A stretch of 64,000 bases of DNA from the NCBI RefSeq assembly GCF_017877135.1, contig NZ_JAGIPH010000008.1, forward strand, positions 124,001 to 188,000, written 5' to 3'. The translations under genes were made by a program, and so were the position numbers. Source of the stretch: Neorhizobium galegae (GTDB taxonomy: Bacteria > Pseudomonadota > Alphaproteobacteria > Rhizobiales > Rhizobiaceae). The notes under the pieces are model-generated. The model searched no databases. It saw only the letters and a list, made by a program, of their open reading frames with translations, and was not told the DNA's origin. Below, one piece after another: positions 8,131 through 17,231 of this stretch (the first letter of the stretch is position 1; each line of letters begins with the position of its first letter).

Positions 8131-8958
8131 ATGATAAAACGTTTAAGCCCCTGGATTTTGGCCGGACCGGCAAGCCTGCTCGTGCTGGTTTTCCTGATCC
8201 TTCCCGTCGGCTCGACGCTGATTGCGACCTTCACCGATGCAAAGGGCTGGGCGGCCCCCTATGCGACCTTCTTCAACAGCGGCTTTCGGCGCACCGTGCT
8301 TTACCGCACCATCGAGATTTCGCTGATCACGACGGTGATCTCCGTCATCCTCGGCTTCATCGCCGCCTATGTCGTGGCGCAGATGCCGGGGCGGCTGAAA
8401 AGCATCATGATCATCGCTGCCGTCTTTCCGCTGCTGACGGGCGTCGTGGTGCGCTCCTTTGCCTGGCTGATCCTGCTCGGCAAGAACGGCATTCTCAACT
8501 CGGCACTGCTATCCATGGGGATAATTTCAGAGCCGATCTCCATGCTTTACACCGAAGGTGCGGTGATCGCTGCCATGGTCTATCTCTTCGTGCCGCTGAT
8601 GATCCTGACGCTAGCCGGCGTTCTGGAGGGCATCCCGAAAGACGTGGTGGAAGCGGCAACCTCGCTTGGTGCGGCGCCCTTTGCAGTGTTTCGCCAGGTC
8701 ATCCTGCCGCTTGCCATGCCGGGGCTCATCGTCGGTGCGGTGCTCGTGTTTACCGGCAGCTTCACCTCCTACGCCACCCCGCAGCTGCTCGGCGGCGAGC
8801 GGCAGATGATGATGGGAACGCTGCTTTACCAGCGCGCCATGGTCACCTTCGACTGGACAGGCGCTTCGACCGTTGCCGCCATCATGGTGGTGGTCACCAT
8901 TGCAATCGTCATGCTGATGACGCGGCTTGCACGCCGCCTGAACCCGATGGCGGGCTAA
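8131..8958 (+). CDS. ABC transporter permease (PotB-like)
   Basis: A 275-residue inner-membrane permease with about six transmembrane segments and the EAA loop typical of importers (EAATSLGAAPFAVFRQVILPLAMPG). It belongs to the PotB/PotH branch and pairs with the next permease. The frame is open from 7960, but the stretch before 8131 is proline and charge rich and overlaps the intercistronic hairpin, so MIKRLSPWILAGP at 8131 is taken as the start. No strong ribosome-binding site is visible there. Gene order binding protein-permease-permease-ATPase supports one operon. Confidence 0.8.
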   Translation: MIKRLSPWILAGPASLLVLVFLILPVGSTLIATFTDAKGWAAPYATFFNSGFRRTVLYRTIEISLITTVISVILGFIAAYVVAQMPGRLKSIMIIAAVFPLLTGVVVRSFAWLILLGKNGILNSALLSMGIISEPISMLYTEGAVIAAMVYLFVPLMILTLAGVLEGIPKDVVEAATSLGAAPFAVFRQVILPLAMPGLIVGAVLVFTGSFTSYATPQLLGGERQMMMGTLLYQRAMVTFDWTGASTVAAIMVVVTIAIVMLMTRLARRLNPMAG

Positions 8959-8961
8959 ACT

Positions 8962-9750
8962 ATGCGCACCACTCTTCATCCCGCCCTGATTGTCATCGCC
9001 TCGATCATCTTCATCATTCTGATCGCGCCGCTCTTCATCATTCTGGGGGCAGCCGTCAGCGACACCAACTATCTGACATTTCCGCCGCAGGGTTTCACCA
9101 TGCGCTGGTTCACCAACATCTTTGAGATCAGCGCCTTTCGCACCACTGCCATCACCAGCCTGCAGATCGCCTTTTTCGGCACGTTCCTGGCTCTTCTCAT
9201 CGGCATTCCGGCCGCCTATGCGCTGAACCGCTTTCGCATCCGGCTGCCGTCCTGGCTGTCGAACGTCTTCGTACTGCCCATCCTCGTGCCGGAGATCGTT
9301 CTGGGCTTCTCGCTGATGAAGTCGGTCACGATCAATCTCGGGCTTCCGGTCTTTGCCACGCTGATGCTGGGCCATGCGCTGCTCGTTCTGCCCTATGCGG
9401 TCAGGGTGGTGGGAGCAAGCCTTGCTTCCTTCGACTTTTCCATCGAAGAAGCGGCGATCAGCCTCGGCTGCCCGCCCTTAAAAACCTTTCTGACGGTGGT
9501 GCTTCCCAATATCAGCGCCGGCGTCATCGCCGCCTTCATTCTGGCCTTCATCACCTCGATCAACGACGTGTCCATTTCACTGTTTCTGACCGGCCCCGGC
9601 ATTTCCACGCTGCCGATCCAGATCCTGGCGCATATGGAACAGTTTTTCGATCCGACGATTGCCTCCGTTTCCGTGCTGCTGATGCTCCTGACGGTTGGCG
9701 TCATGGCCATCGTCGAAGCCACCCTTGGCCTTACCTTCCTGACAAAGTGA
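8962..9750 (+). CDS. ABC transporter permease (PotC-like)
   Basis: A 262-residue second permease, starting three bases after the stop of the first. It has about six membrane segments and the EAA motif in EEAAISLGCPPLKTFLTVVLPNISAG. It belongs to the PotC/PotI branch of binding-protein-dependent permeases. The tight spacing implies co-translation with the upstream permease and heterodimer formation in the inner membrane. Confidence 0.85.
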   Translation: MRTTLHPALIVIASIIFIILIAPLFIILGAAVSDTNYLTFPPQGFTMRWFTNIFEISAFRTTAITSLQIAFFGTFLALLIGIPAAYALNRFRIRLPSWLSNVFVLPILVPEIVLGFSLMKSVTINLGLPVFATLMLGHALLVLPYAVRVVGASLASFDFSIEEAAISLGCPPLKTFLTVVLPNISAGVIAAFILAFITSINDVSISLFLTGPGISTLPIQILAHMEQFFDPTIASVSVLLMLLTVGVMAIVEATLGLTFLTK

Positions 9751-9757
9751 ATTTGCC

Positions 9758-10816
9758 GTGACCGTTTCGCTGACACTCGACCACATCACCGCCCATTACG
9801 GCTCCACACAGGTGCTGGAAGACCTGTCGCTTGCCATCAAGGCCGGCGAACTGGTCTCGCTGCTCGGCTCGTCCGGCTGCGGCAAGACGACGACGCTGCG
9901 GCTTGTCGCGGGCTTTCTGGAGCCGACGAGCGGCACCATCCGGCTTGGCGAGCGTGATCTTACCCGCCTTGCAGCCCACACACGCGATATCGGCCTGGTG
10001 TTTCAGAACTATGCCCTGTTTCCACACCTCTCCGTGCGCGACAATGTCGCCTTCGGCCTGAAGCAGCGAGGACTGGGGGCGGCCGAGCGCACGGCGAGGG
10101 CCAATGCCATGCTGGAGCGCGTCGGCCTGTCGTCCTTTGCCGATCGCATGCCAGCAGCATTGTCGGGCGGGCAGAAGCAGCGTGTGGCGCTTGCTCGCGC
10201 GCTTGTCATCGAACCGCCGCTCCTGATGTTCGACGAGCCGCTGTCCAACCTCGATGCCAAGCTGCGCGTCGATATGCGCGTCGAAATTCGGCGCCTACAA
10301 CGCGCCAATGGCACGACCTCGCTTTATGTGACGCACGACCAGGAAGAGGCGTTTTCGATTTCCGATCGCGTCGCGATCATGAATGCCGGCAAGATCATGC
10401 AGCTTGACCGGCCGGAAGTGCTCTACCAACGCCCGGCCAACGCCTTTGTCGCCCGCTTCGTCGGCTTCGAAAACCTGATCGCGATGAGCGTCACTGCCCG
10501 CGAAGGCGAAATGGTAACAGCTGTGACCCAGTCTGGCGCTACACTTCAGCTGTCGCAGACTGTGTTTGGCGCCATCCCCGATCGCTTCGTTCTGGCAGCC
10601 CGGCCGGAAGGGCTTGCCGTCGCCCGAGAAGGGGAGGGGATTCCCGTCACCCTCGGCATCCGCACCTATCTCGGACGCGCCTACCAATATCAATGCGCAA
10701 CGGCTGAAGGGAACTACCTGGGCAATGGTCCGCTGACGGACCTGATGGAGCCGGGCGCTGCCGCGGTCCTCATTCCCGTTCCCGAACAGTGCTGCATCCT
10801 GCCCTCCGACGCCTGA
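9758..10816 (+). CDS. ABC transporter ATP-binding protein (PotA-like)
   Basis: A 352-residue ATPase starting at a GTG seven bases after the upstream stop. Walker A is GSSGCGKTTT, the signature is LSGGQKQRVALARAL, Walker B is LLMFDEPLSNLDAK, and the H-loop is in YVTHDQEEA. A C-terminal TOBE-like regulatory extension follows residue 240. It would power the importer encoded just upstream. The gene contains GTAACAGCTGTGAC at 10514-10527, almost identical to the palindromes near repB. Confidence 0.9.
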   Translation: MTVSLTLDHITAHYGSTQVLEDLSLAIKAGELVSLLGSSGCGKTTTLRLVAGFLEPTSGTIRLGERDLTRLAAHTRDIGLVFQNYALFPHLSVRDNVAFGLKQRGLGAAERTARANAMLERVGLSSFADRMPAALSGGQKQRVALARALVIEPPLLMFDEPLSNLDAKLRVDMRVEIRRLQRANGTTSLYVTHDQEEAFSISDRVAIMNAGKIMQLDRPEVLYQRPANAFVARFVGFENLIAMSVTAREGEMVTAVTQSGATLQLSQTVFGAIPDRFVLAARPEGLAVAREGEGIPVTLGIRTYLGRAYQYQCATAEGNYLGNGPLTDLMEPGAAAVLIPVPEQCCILPSDA

Positions 10817-10825
10817 GGAAATCCC

Positions 10826-12220
10826 ATGTCGCTCTCTCCCGCTGAACTCGACGCCGTCCTTGCGCAGGCCGATGCCACACTGCCCCAGGCGCTTGACCGC
10901 CTGTTTGCGCTCATCCGCATCCCGAGTGTTTCGACTGATCCGGCTTATGCGCAAGATTGCCGGCGCGCCGCGGAATGGCTGGCGCAGGATCTTACCAATA
11001 TCGGCTTTGACGCGTCCGTCCGCGACACGATCGGCCATCCGATGGTGGTTGGCCATGCGCGAAAGGAAGAGGGGGCGAATATCCTCTTTTACGGCCACTA
11101 TGATGTGCAGCCGGTCGATCCGCTGGCGCTCTGGGAAACCGATCCGTTCGAGCCTGTGATGAAGCCGCTCGCCAATGGCGATACGGCGATCGTCGCGCGC
11201 GGCGCCTCCGACGACAAGGGGCAGATGATGACCTTTGTCGAGGCCTGCCGCGCCTTCAAGGTGGTGACCGGCGGGCTGCCGGTTGGCATCAGCATTCTCT
11301 TCGAGGGCGAAGAGGAGGCGGGCAGCCCAAGCCTTGCACCCTTCATGGAAGAGGCCGCAGCAGAGCTCAAGAGCGACGTCGTCTACGTCTGCGATACCGA
11401 CATGTGGGACCGCGAGACACCGGCCATCACCACCATGCTGCGCGGCCTCGTCAGCCAGGAAATCGAGATCACCTGCGCCGACCGCGACCTGCATTCCGGC
11501 ATGTTCGGCAATGCCGCGCGCAATGCGCTGCAGGTGATGGGTGATGTGGTGGCAAGTCTGCGCCGGCCGGACGGCAGCGTGGCGGTCGAAGGATTTTACG
11601 ACAGCGTCAGCGAACTTTCCGATGAGGTGAGGGCACTCTGGCAGCGGCTGCCGTTCGACGAGAAGGCGTTCCTCGGCGATGTCGGCCTGAAAATCCCGGC
11701 AGGGGAGGAAGGGCGCTCGATCCTCGAACAGGTCTGGGCACGACCCAGCTGCGAGATCAACGGCATGACGGGCGGCTATACCGGCGAGGGGTTCAAGACC
11801 GTCATTCCCGCCAAGGCCACGGCGAAGATTTCCTTCCGCCTCGTTGCCGGCCAGGACCCGGACAAGATCCGCGACGCGTTTCAGGCGCATGTGCGGGCAA
11901 AGGTCCCGGCCGACTGCCAGGTCACCTTCAAAACCTATGGATTGGCACCGGCCATCACCATGCCGCTGGACAGTACGTTTTTACGCGCGACAAGCAGTGC
12001 GCTTTCTGCGGAATGGGGACGTGAAACCGCACTCGCCGGAACAGGCGGTTCCATCCCGATCGTTGGTGCCTTCAAGGAAAAGCTCGGCGCCGATACGCTG
12101 CTGGTCGGCTTTGCCCGCTTCGACAATCGAGTGCACAGCCCGAACGAGAAATACGACCTGTCGAGCTTCCGCCACGGCATCCGGTCCTGGATCCGCATTC
12201 TGGCGGCCCTTTCGGCCTGA
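10826..12220 (+). CDS. M20-family metallopeptidase (dipeptidase/deacylase type)
   Basis: A 464-residue zinc hydrolase of the M20 family, close to the CNDP/DUG1-like dipeptidases. Visible metal-site motifs are GHYDVQP, ASDDKGQ, EGEEEAGS and the C-terminal VHSPNEKY; a dimerisation lid domain is inserted from about residue 210. It would hydrolyse dipeptides or N-acyl/carbamoyl amino acids in the cytoplasm. It begins nine bases after the ATPase gene with GAGGAAA before the ATG, so it is part of the importer operon and probably acts on the imported compound. The exact substrate cannot be told from the sequence. Confidence 0.85.
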   Translation: MSLSPAELDAVLAQADATLPQALDRLFALIRIPSVSTDPAYAQDCRRAAEWLAQDLTNIGFDASVRDTIGHPMVVGHARKEEGANILFYGHYDVQPVDPLALWETDPFEPVMKPLANGDTAIVARGASDDKGQMMTFVEACRAFKVVTGGLPVGISILFEGEEEAGSPSLAPFMEEAAAELKSDVVYVCDTDMWDRETPAITTMLRGLVSQEIEITCADRDLHSGMFGNAARNALQVMGDVVASLRRPDGSVAVEGFYDSVSELSDEVRALWQRLPFDEKAFLGDVGLKIPAGEEGRSILEQVWARPSCEINGMTGGYTGEGFKTVIPAKATAKISFRLVAGQDPDKIRDAFQAHVRAKVPADCQVTFKTYGLAPAITMPLDSTFLRATSSALSAEWGRETALAGTGGSIPIVGAFKEKLGADTLLVGFARFDNRVHSPNEKYDLSSFRHGIRSWIRILAALSA

Positions 12221-12223
12221 GCG

Positions 12224-12268
12224 AAAAAAAGGACAATCCGGCAGGCGATGACCTGCCGGACATTGTCC
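12224..12268 (-). terminator. Terminator of the adenine-deaminase-like gene
   Basis: Between the convergent genes, GGACAATCCGGCAGG pairs with CCTGCCGGACATTGTCC (small bulge, 6-base loop). On the minus strand the hairpin is followed by seven T (12230-12224), so it terminates the leftward gene; it may also slow the rightward operon. Confidence 0.8.
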
Positions 12269-12281
12269 AGAGCGCCCGGTT

Positions 12282-14150
12282 TTAAAACACGACCTTCTGC
12301 ACCGCGCCCGTCTGGACATTGACAAGCCCCTGCGGCGCATAATCGGAAGGCGCCACCAGCACCCAGCGCCACGGCGCGCAGGTGAGGGTCGCAAAGGCGA
12401 GGCGCTCGGGAAAGCCCGGGAACCAGCGCGGGCTGAAGGTCGGCTCATACATCCAGTCGATCTTTTCACCCTCGGCGTACAGCGCCTGCATCTCCTCGTG
12501 CAGAACCTCCGGTGCGCGGCAGGTCATCAGGCCAGCCACCTCGTAGCGCACAGTTGCGACCACTTGTCCCTCGCGCACCAGCGCCCATCCGCCGTCATTG
12601 TCGGCAATGGCGTTAACGGCCATGGCCATGGCCGCATCGGAGGAGCCGACGCACCAGATATTATGCTTGTCATGCGCCATGGAGCAGGCAAGCGCGGTGT
12701 CGGGCGTCTTCGGTCCGCAGCCGATCCAGAACATCTTTGACACGGCAGCCTTGCCGGAGAACCGGTCGATCACCGAGAATTTCGTGATGTTGCGGCTTTC
12801 GTCGCGCTGCACCAGCCCGCCTTCGACCGGCAGTTCATAGGTCAAAAACTCGTCGGACCAGTGGAAGGGGCGAAGCACAGCCGCCTGCATCGTCTGGCGG
12901 TCCGGCGCGGCAAAAATGGCAAAATCCGCCTCGGTCAATGGCCGGCCGATGTTCACCGTCTTCGTCGCCCACTGCGGCCAGTCGATCTTCGGCACGTCGG
13001 GCAGATAGGTCTTGCCCTCTGAAACCTGCCGTCCATCGGCCCAGACCTTTGCGATCTTAAATGTCTCAACATCCGACAGCAACACGATATCGGCATAGCG
13101 CCCCGGCGCAATCGACCCCACCCAGGGGGTAAGACGCATGTGGCGGGCCGGATTGATTGTCACACACTGGATGGCGATTTCCGGCGCAAGACCCGACTGG
13201 ATCGCAAGGCGCACATTGTAATCCGTCGCCCCCATCTTCAGCGTATCGGAGGCGCTTCGGTCGTCGGTGGTAAAGGCAATCTGCGACCAGTCGCCAAGGC
13301 CCCTTTCCAGAAGCCCCTTGATCACCTCCGGCAGGCTGTGCGGGCGAAGCTCCATGAACAGCCCATGGGTCAGCTTGTCCCAGAATTCCTCGAAGGTCCA
13401 AGCCTCGTGATCGGAGGCAAGGCCGGCAGCGGCAAAGGCATTGATGGTCGGAAGATCCCGGATGCCGGCCGCATGCCCCTCGACCACGCCGCGCTGCTCG
13501 AAGGTGGCGCGGATCATGCCCCAGAGGCGGGCGTGCGAGGGATTTTCCGCATTCCAGACGGCCGGCCAGTCCATGACCTCGTCGAGGCCTGCCACCATCA
13601 GACTCTCCTTCAGGAAAGCCTTCTGTTCGTCATACCCTAAATAGCCGCCGCCATGTTCATAACCGGTCGGCGGAACAGCCGAGCCGGGGAGGGGGAAGAT
13701 TTTGAGCGGCGATCCCGCCTCGCGCGCCTTCAGCCAGAACTCCAGCGTCTTTGCCCCATTGACGTTGGAGAACTCGTGGCTGGCCTCGCAGGTCCAGGTA
13801 TTCCCGCGCGGCAGGACCAGCGCTGCCTCCCATTCCGGCGTCAGATGCGAGCTTTCGATATGCTTGTGCACTTCGCCCAGTCCGGGGACGGCGGAGAGAT
13901 CCGGCTCATGAACCCTTATCGTCACTGTTCCCGGATAACTGCCGGCCGGACCGACATAGGCGATGCGCCGGCCCTTGATGATGATTTCCTGATCTTCTGC
14001 CCAGGTGCGGGTCGCCACATCGAGCAGGCGCCCGACGCGCAGCGCCACATCCGCAGGCTCCTTGCCCAGCGCCACCAGCGTCAACTGCTGGCGGATTGCA
14101 ACTTCGGTGGCGGAATCGGGATTGATGTCGATGAGGGCGGGGCGCGTCAC
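12282..14150 (-). CDS. Adenine deaminase-family amidohydrolase
   Basis: A 622-residue member of the adenine deaminase (Ade) group of the amidohydrolase superfamily. Metal-ligand motifs are GEVHKHIESSHLTP, CEASHEFSNVNG, VEGHAAGIRDL with SDHEAWTFEE, and FTTDDRSASDTL; NPARHMRL and the C-terminal beta domain are also family-like. It would hydrolytically deaminate adenine to hypoxanthine or act on a related heterocycle. It is longer than most Ade proteins, and the signature motifs are slightly divergent, so a different substrate is possible. The start is taken at the GTG at 14150 because AAGGAG lies seven bases upstream; a longer frame reaches 14216. It is convergent with the M20/ABC operon. Confidence 0.75.
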   Translation of the reverse strand: MTRPALIDINPDSATEVAIRQQLTLVALGKEPADVALRVGRLLDVATRTWAEDQEIIIKGRRIAYVGPAGSYPGTVTIRVHEPDLSAVPGLGEVHKHIESSHLTPEWEAALVLPRGNTWTCEASHEFSNVNGAKTLEFWLKAREAGSPLKIFPLPGSAVPPTGYEHGGGYLGYDEQKAFLKESLMVAGLDEVMDWPAVWNAENPSHARLWGMIRATFEQRGVVEGHAAGIRDLPTINAFAAAGLASDHEAWTFEEFWDKLTHGLFMELRPHSLPEVIKGLLERGLGDWSQIAFTTDDRSASDTLKMGATDYNVRLAIQSGLAPEIAIQCVTINPARHMRLTPWVGSIAPGRYADIVLLSDVETFKIAKVWADGRQVSEGKTYLPDVPKIDWPQWATKTVNIGRPLTEADFAIFAAPDRQTMQAAVLRPFHWSDEFLTYELPVEGGLVQRDESRNITKFSVIDRFSGKAAVSKMFWIGCGPKTPDTALACSMAHDKHNIWCVGSSDAAMAMAVNAIADNDGGWALVREGQVVATVRYEVAGLMTCRAPEVLHEEMQALYAEGEKIDWMYEPTFSPRWFPGFPERLAFATLTCAPWRWVLVAPSDYAPQGLVNVQTGAVQKVVF

Positions 14151-14278
14151 GGGCCACTCCTTGGAACTGCGAATGATCGGGCTTTGACCGGGCCGGCCGG
14201 TCGGCCATACGGACATGGTGCCGCAATGGTGCCACTGGGCTTAAACCCGCTCCCGCCTGATCGCAACCGGCGTTTTCG

Positions 14279-14935
14279 TTAGTCCTCGTCTTCTCCAGCG
14301 CCTTCCAGAAGCGGGCTCAACTCGTCCTTCTGCATCTGGTGGCGGCTGAGCAGGCCCGCATCCTCCAGCATGTCGAGATCGGGCAATTCGCGCAGCGTCG
14401 CAAAGCCGAAGGCGGCAAGAAAAGCCGGCGTCGTCACATAGGTATAAGGAGAACCGGGGCCGGTGCTGCGCGGGCCAGACGTGATGAAACCAAGGCGCTT
14501 GATATTGGCAATCGTGTCCCTGTTTACCTCGCGGCCGAAAATGCGCGACAACTCGCTGCGCGTGACCGGCTGGAAGTAACCGATCACCATCAGCACCATG
14601 GCCTCCTGCTGCGAAAGCTCGGCCGGAAGCTTGACCGGTGCGCCGGAGCTTCGAACCACCTGGGCATAGGCCGGGCGCGTGCGATACTGGAAACCTCCTG
14701 CCACTGAGACCAGATCGAAGGGGCGGGTGGCAAGCTCGGCGCGGATATCATCGATGATGAGATCGAGATCACAGTTGCGCCCGACCACCCGCATCAGCAC
14801 GTCACGCCCAACCGGCTCGGAGGAGGCAAACACGACGGCCTCGACCCGGTTCATCCATTCGCGCCAGCGCGCCGGCGGTGCAAGCCCTAAAAGTTCGGTA
14901 TCGAGAGGTGCCGGCGGTTTCGGGGTGCGCGCCAT
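14279..14935 (-). CDS. scpB: ScpB-like segregation and condensation protein
   Basis: A 218-residue protein with the two winged-helix domains of ScpB, the kleisin-associated subunit of the bacterial SMC complex. The first (EAVVFASSEPVGRDVLMRVV) and second (LSQQEAMVLMVIGYFQPVTR, then GREVNRDTIANIKRLGFI and PYTYVTTPAFLAAFG) both match the family. The C-terminus is acidic. In most bacteria scpB is next to scpA, but here it begins two bases after the stop of a DUF1403 gene and no scpA or smc is present in the window. By inference it may be an accessory ScpB acting with the DUF1403 protein. Confidence 0.85.
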   Translation of the reverse strand: MARTPKPPAPLDTELLGLAPPARWREWMNRVEAVVFASSEPVGRDVLMRVVGRNCDLDLIIDDIRAELATRPFDLVSVAGGFQYRTRPAYAQVVRSSGAPVKLPAELSQQEAMVLMVIGYFQPVTRSELSRIFGREVNRDTIANIKRLGFITSGPRSTGPGSPYTYVTTPAFLAAFGFATLRELPDLDMLEDAGLLSRHQMQKDELSPLLEGAGEDED

Positions 14936-14937
14936 GA

Positions 14938-15888
14938 TCAGAGCCCGAAGACGCGAGAATTGGGCCGACCGGACAGCTCCCGGATCGCGCCGAACTCTAA
15001 AAGCCGCTCGAACAACCGGCGCGAAGCAAAGCGCGACAGTTTTGCGGTCGCCAGCGAGCCGGAGACGGCATCCTCGCTCAACAGGAGATCGATCGCGTCA
15101 CCGGCGCCTTTGGCACGAAGTTTCGGCACGACGTCCATGAGGCGTTGCGCCCGCCGGTCGATGTCGCCGGCAAAGCGCACCGCGTCGATGGCAGCATCGG
15201 CAAGCGACAGGGTGAGGGCGCGGGTAAAACCGTCCGCGTCCGGAGACAGGCGCTTCTGGCTGCGCTCGGCGCGAAAATAGGCGGACTGGCGCTGCGCCAT
15301 CATCAGCGGCAGTGCCACCGGCCAGCCCATCATTTCCTTCAACAGCTGATCGGCCACCCACCAGGCCAGAAGCTCATAAGCGGCACCGAGCGCCATGATG
15401 CGCGAAACGATCTGCGCCATCGCATGGGGCGGCGAGGCTGTTTCGCGCGCTGCGGCCTCGCCCCAGTGCGGCACCGCCTCAAGCTCATCGAGCCAGCGCA
15501 GATCGAGCAGTCCCACCACGCCTTTCAGCGTCTCGGCCTCCAGAAACAGCGGCCGGGCGGCAAGCCGCTTCCAGGCGCCGTACATGTTGCCGGAGGGGCC
15601 GGCATCATCGCCCGGACGGCGCAGCACCCAGGCATCGCGCAGTTGCGCCTCCTCTTCGCGCCGCCCCGACAGGCGAACGGCAGCGACCGCACATTTCAAG
15701 CCCTGGCGCTGACGCCACGCACCGGCCCAGGCATAATCGGCACGCATCACGCGGTCGAGCGCCAGAAGGGCGCCACCGGCCAGAAAGGCTGCCTCCGCAT
15801 CGCTTTCGACAGCGGCACGCCGGATTGCCCAGGCAGGGACCTGGAAAACAGGTAGATCAGGCTGACGGGATGGTCGCGCAGGAATCAT
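14938..15888 (-). CDS. DUF1403 family protein
   Basis: A 316-residue protein that I recognise as the DUF1403 family of Rhizobiales and related alphaproteobacteria; no function is established. It is alanine, leucine and arginine rich, probably mostly helical, with no signal peptide or clear membrane segment. Recognisable stretches include FLAGGALLALDRVMRADYAWAGAWRQR and the C-terminal FASRRLFERLLEFGAIRELSGR, which looks like a small winged-helix tail. It is immediately upstream of scpB and cotranscribed with it. By inference it may replace or assist ScpA as a partner of ScpB. This is a context argument only. Confidence 0.7.
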   Translation of the reverse strand: MIPARPSRQPDLPVFQVPAWAIRRAAVESDAEAAFLAGGALLALDRVMRADYAWAGAWRQRQGLKCAVAAVRLSGRREEEAQLRDAWVLRRPGDDAGPSGNMYGAWKRLAARPLFLEAETLKGVVGLLDLRWLDELEAVPHWGEAAARETASPPHAMAQIVSRIMALGAAYELLAWWVADQLLKEMMGWPVALPLMMAQRQSAYFRAERSQKRLSPDADGFTRALTLSLADAAIDAVRFAGDIDRRAQRLMDVVPKLRAKGAGDAIDLLLSEDAVSGSLATAKLSRFASRRLFERLLEFGAIRELSGRPNSRVFGL

Positions 15889-15951
15889 GGGAGGATCATA
15901 ACGGCTTTGCGCGCTTAGGAAAGAGCAGGGCCCGCGAACCGCACAGTTCTT

Positions 15952-16899
15952 CTAGCTGGCATCGCCCTCGCCGCTGTCATCCCGAAGTCGGCGCGAAAGC
16001 AGGGGATAGACCACCAGTCCGTCCTCCTCGCCGCGCGGAAACTGCCCGTCACGGTGTCGCCGCTCGGCCGCCTTGTAGCCGGCGGGACTGACACCGATGT
16101 AATGCTTGAACATGCGCGAGAAATAGTAGCTATCGCCATACCCCACCTGTTCTGCCGTCTGCTTGACCGAGCGCCCGCCGGCCAGCAATCCCATGGCACG
16201 CTCCATGCGCTTGAACTCCTGATACTTGGTCGGCGTCAGCCCCACCTGCCGGCGAAAGATGCGGCGAAAGTAATCCTGGTTATAGGGAATGGAGGCGAGC
16301 ACCGTGCCGACGATCCCGTCGTCCAGCGGGTCTGCCGCAATGCGGCTTGCCGCCACCATGACGGCGAGCGATAGGGCGTCGGGATTGTCCACCGACGCCT
16401 CCTGCTGCTGGCGCCAGCCGATAAAGGCTGCCTCGATATATTCGGTGAGAAACACCATGAACATGTGATGCTGGGCAAGCGTCGTCGAAGACAGCGGAAC
16501 GCTCTCGCGGTAATGCCGCACCAGGGGTTGCAGCATCGGCCACCGCGGCAGCGCAACCGACCGCTTGAGCTCCATCTGCGAGATCAGATCCATGCGCCCG
16601 AACACATCGAGCGTAAAATGCTGGGCAACGCCCGTATAGAGATCGCTCGACACCGCGCGCCCGACAAACTGACGGTTGGCCTCGATCAGCATGGCGCAGC
16701 CGGGCTCCATCACCACCCGTTCACCGGCGATCTCATACTCTCCGCCTCCCGTAAGACATATGACAAGATCGTGAACGGAATTCGTCTTGTCGATCCGCCA
16801 GCTCGGCGAATGCTGCATCTTGATAGTCGAGCGCGTGAGGTTGAGCGTCAGCGCCTGCACGGGAATGGCAGCAAGCGGACCTTGTTCGTTTTTCTCCAT
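15952..16899 (-). CDS. AraC-family transcriptional regulator
   Basis: A 315-residue regulator with an N-terminal cupin-like sensory domain and two C-terminal helix-turn-helix motifs (FRRIFRRQVGLTPTKYQEFKRM, and VKQTAEQVGYGDSYYFSRMFKHYIGVSPAGYK). It lies divergent to the pectin-oligosaccharide ABC/GH28/GH105 operon, so it is the probable activator of that operon, sensing a galacturonide or rhamnogalacturonide. The 63-bp gap to the DUF1403 gene on the same strand suggests independent units. A dyad at 16959-16983 between the two divergent genes is a candidate binding site. Confidence 0.85.
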   Translation of the reverse strand: MEKNEQGPLAAIPVQALTLNLTRSTIKMQHSPSWRIDKTNSVHDLVICLTGGGEYEIAGERVVMEPGCAMLIEANRQFVGRAVSSDLYTGVAQHFTLDVFGRMDLISQMELKRSVALPRWPMLQPLVRHYRESVPLSSTTLAQHHMFMVFLTEYIEAAFIGWRQQQEASVDNPDALSLAVMVAASRIAADPLDDGIVGTVLASIPYNQDYFRRIFRRQVGLTPTKYQEFKRMERAMGLLAGGRSVKQTAEQVGYGDSYYFSRMFKHYIGVSPAGYKAAERRHRDGQFPRGEEDGLVVYPLLSRRLRDDSGEGDAS

Positions 16900-16958
16900 C
16901 TTTTTGTCCGGAAGCCTCTATTCTCTTCGGTGTCCATGCGGAAGATAGTAGCGCCCAT

Positions 16959-16983
16959 CGATGGAAAACGCCAGTTTTCATCG
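16959..16983. promoter_or_regulatory. Dyad in the AraC/ABC divergent region
   Basis: CGATGGAAAAC and GTTTTCATCG form inverted arms (one extra G in the left arm) around a short centre, 60 bp upstream of the araC-type gene and about 250 bp upstream of the ABC operon. Candidate operator; not matched to any known site. Confidence 0.35.
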
Positions 16984-17137
16984 CCTGTTCAATGGGAGGA
17001 GCGGGGCAAGCGGGGAGGAGAGGACGCGTGATGGCGCCGAATATCCCTTTGCCTCGAGATCAAGATGCAGAATTCGGACTACCCGGAATTCCCTCGACCT
17101 GTCGCCGGGACCCCGAGCGCCGCCGCATTTAAGCCGC

Positions 17138-17154
17138 GGCAGGGACGCCCTGCC
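17138..17154 (+). other. Short perfect hairpin in the ABC operon leader
   Basis: GGCAGGG and CCCTGCC form a 7-bp stem with a 3-base loop (ACG), 77 bases upstream of the first permease. No T-run follows. The rest of the 332-bp gap between the divergent genes shows no reading frame I can support. Confidence 0.35.
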
Positions 17155-17231
17155 CGCCAGCGCGACGGCCGCCACAACATGTATGACATGATGGTGGATG
17201 CCACAAACACATGGCCCGTTGGAGGTCGTGC

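Noticed and set aside
10295..11890. 531-codon open frame on the minus strand
   Set aside because: It runs antisense through the ATPase and M20 peptidase genes, which have all their motifs; it is an artefact of high GC content.
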